6,608 nucleotides of DNA from Lysobacteraceae bacterium (GTDB taxonomy: Bacteria > Patescibacteriota > Patescibacteriia > JAACEG01). This document shows, piece by piece, positions 5,418 to 6,608 of the stretch (the stretch's first letter is position 1; every line of letters begins with the position of its first letter). The notes under the pieces are model-generated. The model was not told where the DNA came from, made no database searches, and saw only the letters and a list, made by a program, of their open reading frames with translations. The stretch covers positions 1 to 6,608 of the forward strand of contig JAACEG010000037.1 of NCBI GenBank assembly GCA_011682665.1. The letters run 5' to 3'. The translations under genes were made by a program, and so were the position numbers.

Positions 5418-5620
5418 TAGGGGCTCTGGTGACGAGAGCCGTTTCTACTGCAATTTTATTTTCATCTTTTGGTCAAATTTTCTTCAAATTTTTTTACCTT
5501 ATCTTAGAGTAGGCTAAAAAAAATTACCTGAAAAATTTGTCTCAAAATCTAAAAATTTTTACCCCCTTGCCGGCTGGCTAACTGGGGTCGTTACGAAAAC
5601 GCTCTCGTCACCAGCCCCTA
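5418..5620 (+). mobile_element. M1 MITE-like repeat, copy B (complete reference copy)
   Basis: This 203-bp element starts TAGGGGCTCTGGTGACGAGA and ends with CTCTCGTCACCAGCCCCTA. The ends are inverted repeats of about 25 bases differing by small gaps. Both termini carry TA, compatible with a TA target duplication, though that cannot be proved from one site. The left end can also fold on itself (GGCTCT...AGAGCC, 7-base loop). No reading frame of note is present, so any movement would need a transposase supplied elsewhere. Copies A (same orientation) and C (opposite orientation) support the boundaries. Confidence 0.8.
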
Positions 5621-5674
5621 AATAATATTTAGGATTTAAAAGTTGAGCTTTGTCCTTATCTTATGAAATCTTTA

Positions 5675-6382
5675 TCAATCTAATAGCCAATCTAACAATG
5701 GAATAAATTTAATTTTTCCTCCTTTAATATTTTCTTCACCTTTTTTATCTTTAGTAATTATTATCTTCTTTTTCACTTCCTTAAAATTTTCTTGAAATTC
5801 TAAAAGAGAGTTAATTTCTCTATCTTTAACTAAATTTGAATAACAAACATTAACAACGGCCAGTCCCGTTTTTTCCTTTTTTACAAAATCAACTTCTTGT
5901 TTATTATCCCAATAAAAGGTTTCTCCTCTCTTAATTAAATCAAGCCCTATTAAATTTTCAACTAATTTTCCTTTATCTTGAAAAAATCTAAAACTAACAA
6001 TATTTCTTAATCCATTATCAAAACAAACAATCTTTTTGGGATTTACTTTTTGAACTTTCAACGAATAAAAAAATTTAGGAATTAAGAAAAAATGCAAACT
6101 TTCTTCTACATAAGATAAATAAAGTAAAATTGTTTCTCTTGACAAAGATAACTTTTGTTTAGTTAAATTATAATAAAAATTTACAGAAAAAATAGAAGTA
6201 AAATTAGTGAATAAATATTTCAAAATGTCTTTTAGGAGTTCAACCTTATCTAAAGAAAATCTATCTACCAAGTCTCGATAAACTAAAAGATCAAAATATT
6301 CTTCTAATATTTTTTTCTTTAAAACTAAATCTTTTTCTAATCTCCCCCAGAAGCGGAGAGGGGGGAGATTTTGAAAAGCCAA
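5675..6382 (-). pseudogene. DUF4143 C-terminal half of an AAA-family ATPase, 5'-truncated
   Basis: Full-length members of this family are about 400 residues: an N-terminal AAA ATPase domain with Walker motifs, then a DUF4143 domain. Only the second half is here (235 codons). Signatures include EEYFDLLVYRDLVDRF (27-42), TNFTSIFSVN (59-68), FDNGLRN (121-127), VENL (141-144), the nuclease-like EVDF (163-166), VNVCYS (177-182) and IPLLDWLL (227-234). No Walker A or B is present and the frame is closed upstream by TAA at 6401-6403. The open frame begins with a TTG at 6382 and has no internal Met codon. Codons 5-15 are supplied by the palindrome at 6339-6370, not by the family. Similarity to the family starts right after it. 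This indicates loss of the 5' half at the repeat. The rest of the frame is undamaged, so the event may be recent. Stop is TGA followed by TAA. Confidence 0.8.
6339..6370. repeat. Palindromic repeat at the 5' break of the DUF4143 remnant
   Basis: AATCTCCCCC (6339-6348) and GGGGGAGATT (6361-6370) form a perfect 10-bp stem around a 12-base loop. It is strikingly G/C-rich against the surrounding AT-rich DNA. It is translated in frame as NLPPLRFWGRL at the start of the truncated gene. It may be part of a dispersed palindromic repeat family that can sit inside reading frames. Confidence 0.65.
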
Positions 6383-6510
6383 TGGCTTCGAAATTCGAAA
6401 TTAATTTGAATTTAAATATTTGAATTTTGGTATTATTTAGAATTTGTAATTTTGGATTTAGAATTTCATTCTGTGTTTATTTTGCATTTGTTCTGCATCC
6501 ATCTGCGACT
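6383..6510. other. AT-rich spacer with degenerate GAATTT-type repeats
   Basis: Between the dockerin-type gene end and the DUF4143 remnant the sequence is mostly permutations of GAATTT, CGAAATT and ATTTGGATT. Examples are the tandem CGAAATT near 6389-6402 and several GAATTT units up to about 6470. I find no trace of the missing ATPase half, no gene and no clear promoter. Confidence 0.5.
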
Positions 6511-6545
6511 GGAAATAAAGACTGTTTGTCACGGTCTTTATTTCC
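6511..6545 (-). terminator. Hairpin overlapping the stop codon of the dockerin-type gene
   Basis: GGAAATAAAGAC (6511-6522) and GTCTTTATTTCC (6534-6545) form a perfect 12-bp stem with an 11-base loop. The stem contains the last Trp-Lys codons and the TAA stop. It is correctly placed for a transcription end, but no U-run follows on the minus strand, so it may equally be a palindromic repeat inserted at the gene end or an mRNA-stabilising hairpin. Confidence 0.45.
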
Positions 6546-6608
6546 AATAATGCATAATTATCCCTAAATCTCTAGTATTGACAATGCCATTATTATTAAC
6601 ATCTGAGT
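6538..6608 (-). CDS. C-terminal end of a protein with a dockerin-type repeat (partial)
   Basis: The minus strand enters from the right edge in an open frame coding SDVNNNGIVNTRDLGIIMHY, then Trp-Lys and TAA at 6538-6540. D-V-N-N-N-G-I-V-N-T-R-D-L fits the type I dockerin calcium loop (Asp1, Asn3, Asn5, Asn9, Asp12), followed by its hydrophobic helix. Dockerin-type repeats usually come in pairs at the C-terminus of exported proteins, often with other extracellular modules. The rest of the gene is outside the window, so the main function is unknown. In organisms without cellulosomes such repeats are common on cell-surface proteins. Confidence 0.7.
   Translation of the reverse strand, partial: SDVNNNGIVNTRDLGIIMHYWK

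Noticed and set aside
5017..5620. CRISPR array
   Set aside because: The repeats are different palindromic elements with no regular short direct repeat and no spacers.
5675..5680. UGA recoding as in Gracilibacteria/SR1
   Set aside because: No in-frame UGA occurs in the seven ribosomal-operon genes or the nuclease; the single UGA is a terminal codon followed by UAA.

Overview
The window is a very AT-rich, gene-dense piece of bacterial chromosome; every gene I support is on the minus strand. The ribosomal protein sequences, the small proteins, the RNA polymerase alpha subunit without a usual C-terminal domain, and the accessory genes (membrane-anchored SNase-like nuclease, HIT-type remnant, DUF4143-type remnant, dockerin-type repeat) suggest a Candidate Phyla Radiation (Patescibacteria, Parcubacteria-like) genome. 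This placement rests on sequence style, not on a database search. All intact genes read through with the standard bacterial code. The only UGA stop, in the DUF4143 remnant, is followed at once by UAA, so the window gives no sign of UGA recoding.

Right to left (the direction of transcription): 6538-6608 is the C-terminal end of a protein with a dockerin-type calcium-binding repeat, followed by a 12-bp-stem palindrome. 5675-6382 is the C-terminal half of an AAA/DUF4143 ATPase, cut at its 5' end exactly where a palindromic repeat lies, and almost certainly a pseudogene. 5017-5620 holds three non-coding inverted-repeat elements packed head to tail. 4030-5004 is a membrane-anchored thermonuclease-family protein. 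3734-3995 is a second repeat block, with a fragment of one of the same elements and an inverted copy of another. 3421-3733 is AT-rich spacer with probable promoters for the ribosomal operon.

304-3410 is the tail of the classic ribosomal superoperon in conserved order: infA, rpmJ, rpsM, rpsK, rpsD, rpoA, rplQ. It makes translation initiation factor 1, five ribosomal proteins and the RNA polymerase assembly scaffold from what looks like one transcript. Gaps are 3-40 bp and Shine-Dalgarno sites are almost absent. Directly downstream of rplQ is a wreck of a HIT-family gene in which both protein ends are readable but the middle is gone. The window begins inside a third copy of the same MITE-like repeat.

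The main unexplained structure is this repeat family (here M1, about 200 bp, imperfect 25-bp terminal inverted repeats, TA at both ends). Two copies in opposite orientation bracket the nuclease gene, and a third lies past the far end of the ribosomal operon. With the palindromes called R2 and R3 and two decayed genes, this points to repeat-driven rearrangement around an otherwise highly conserved operon.
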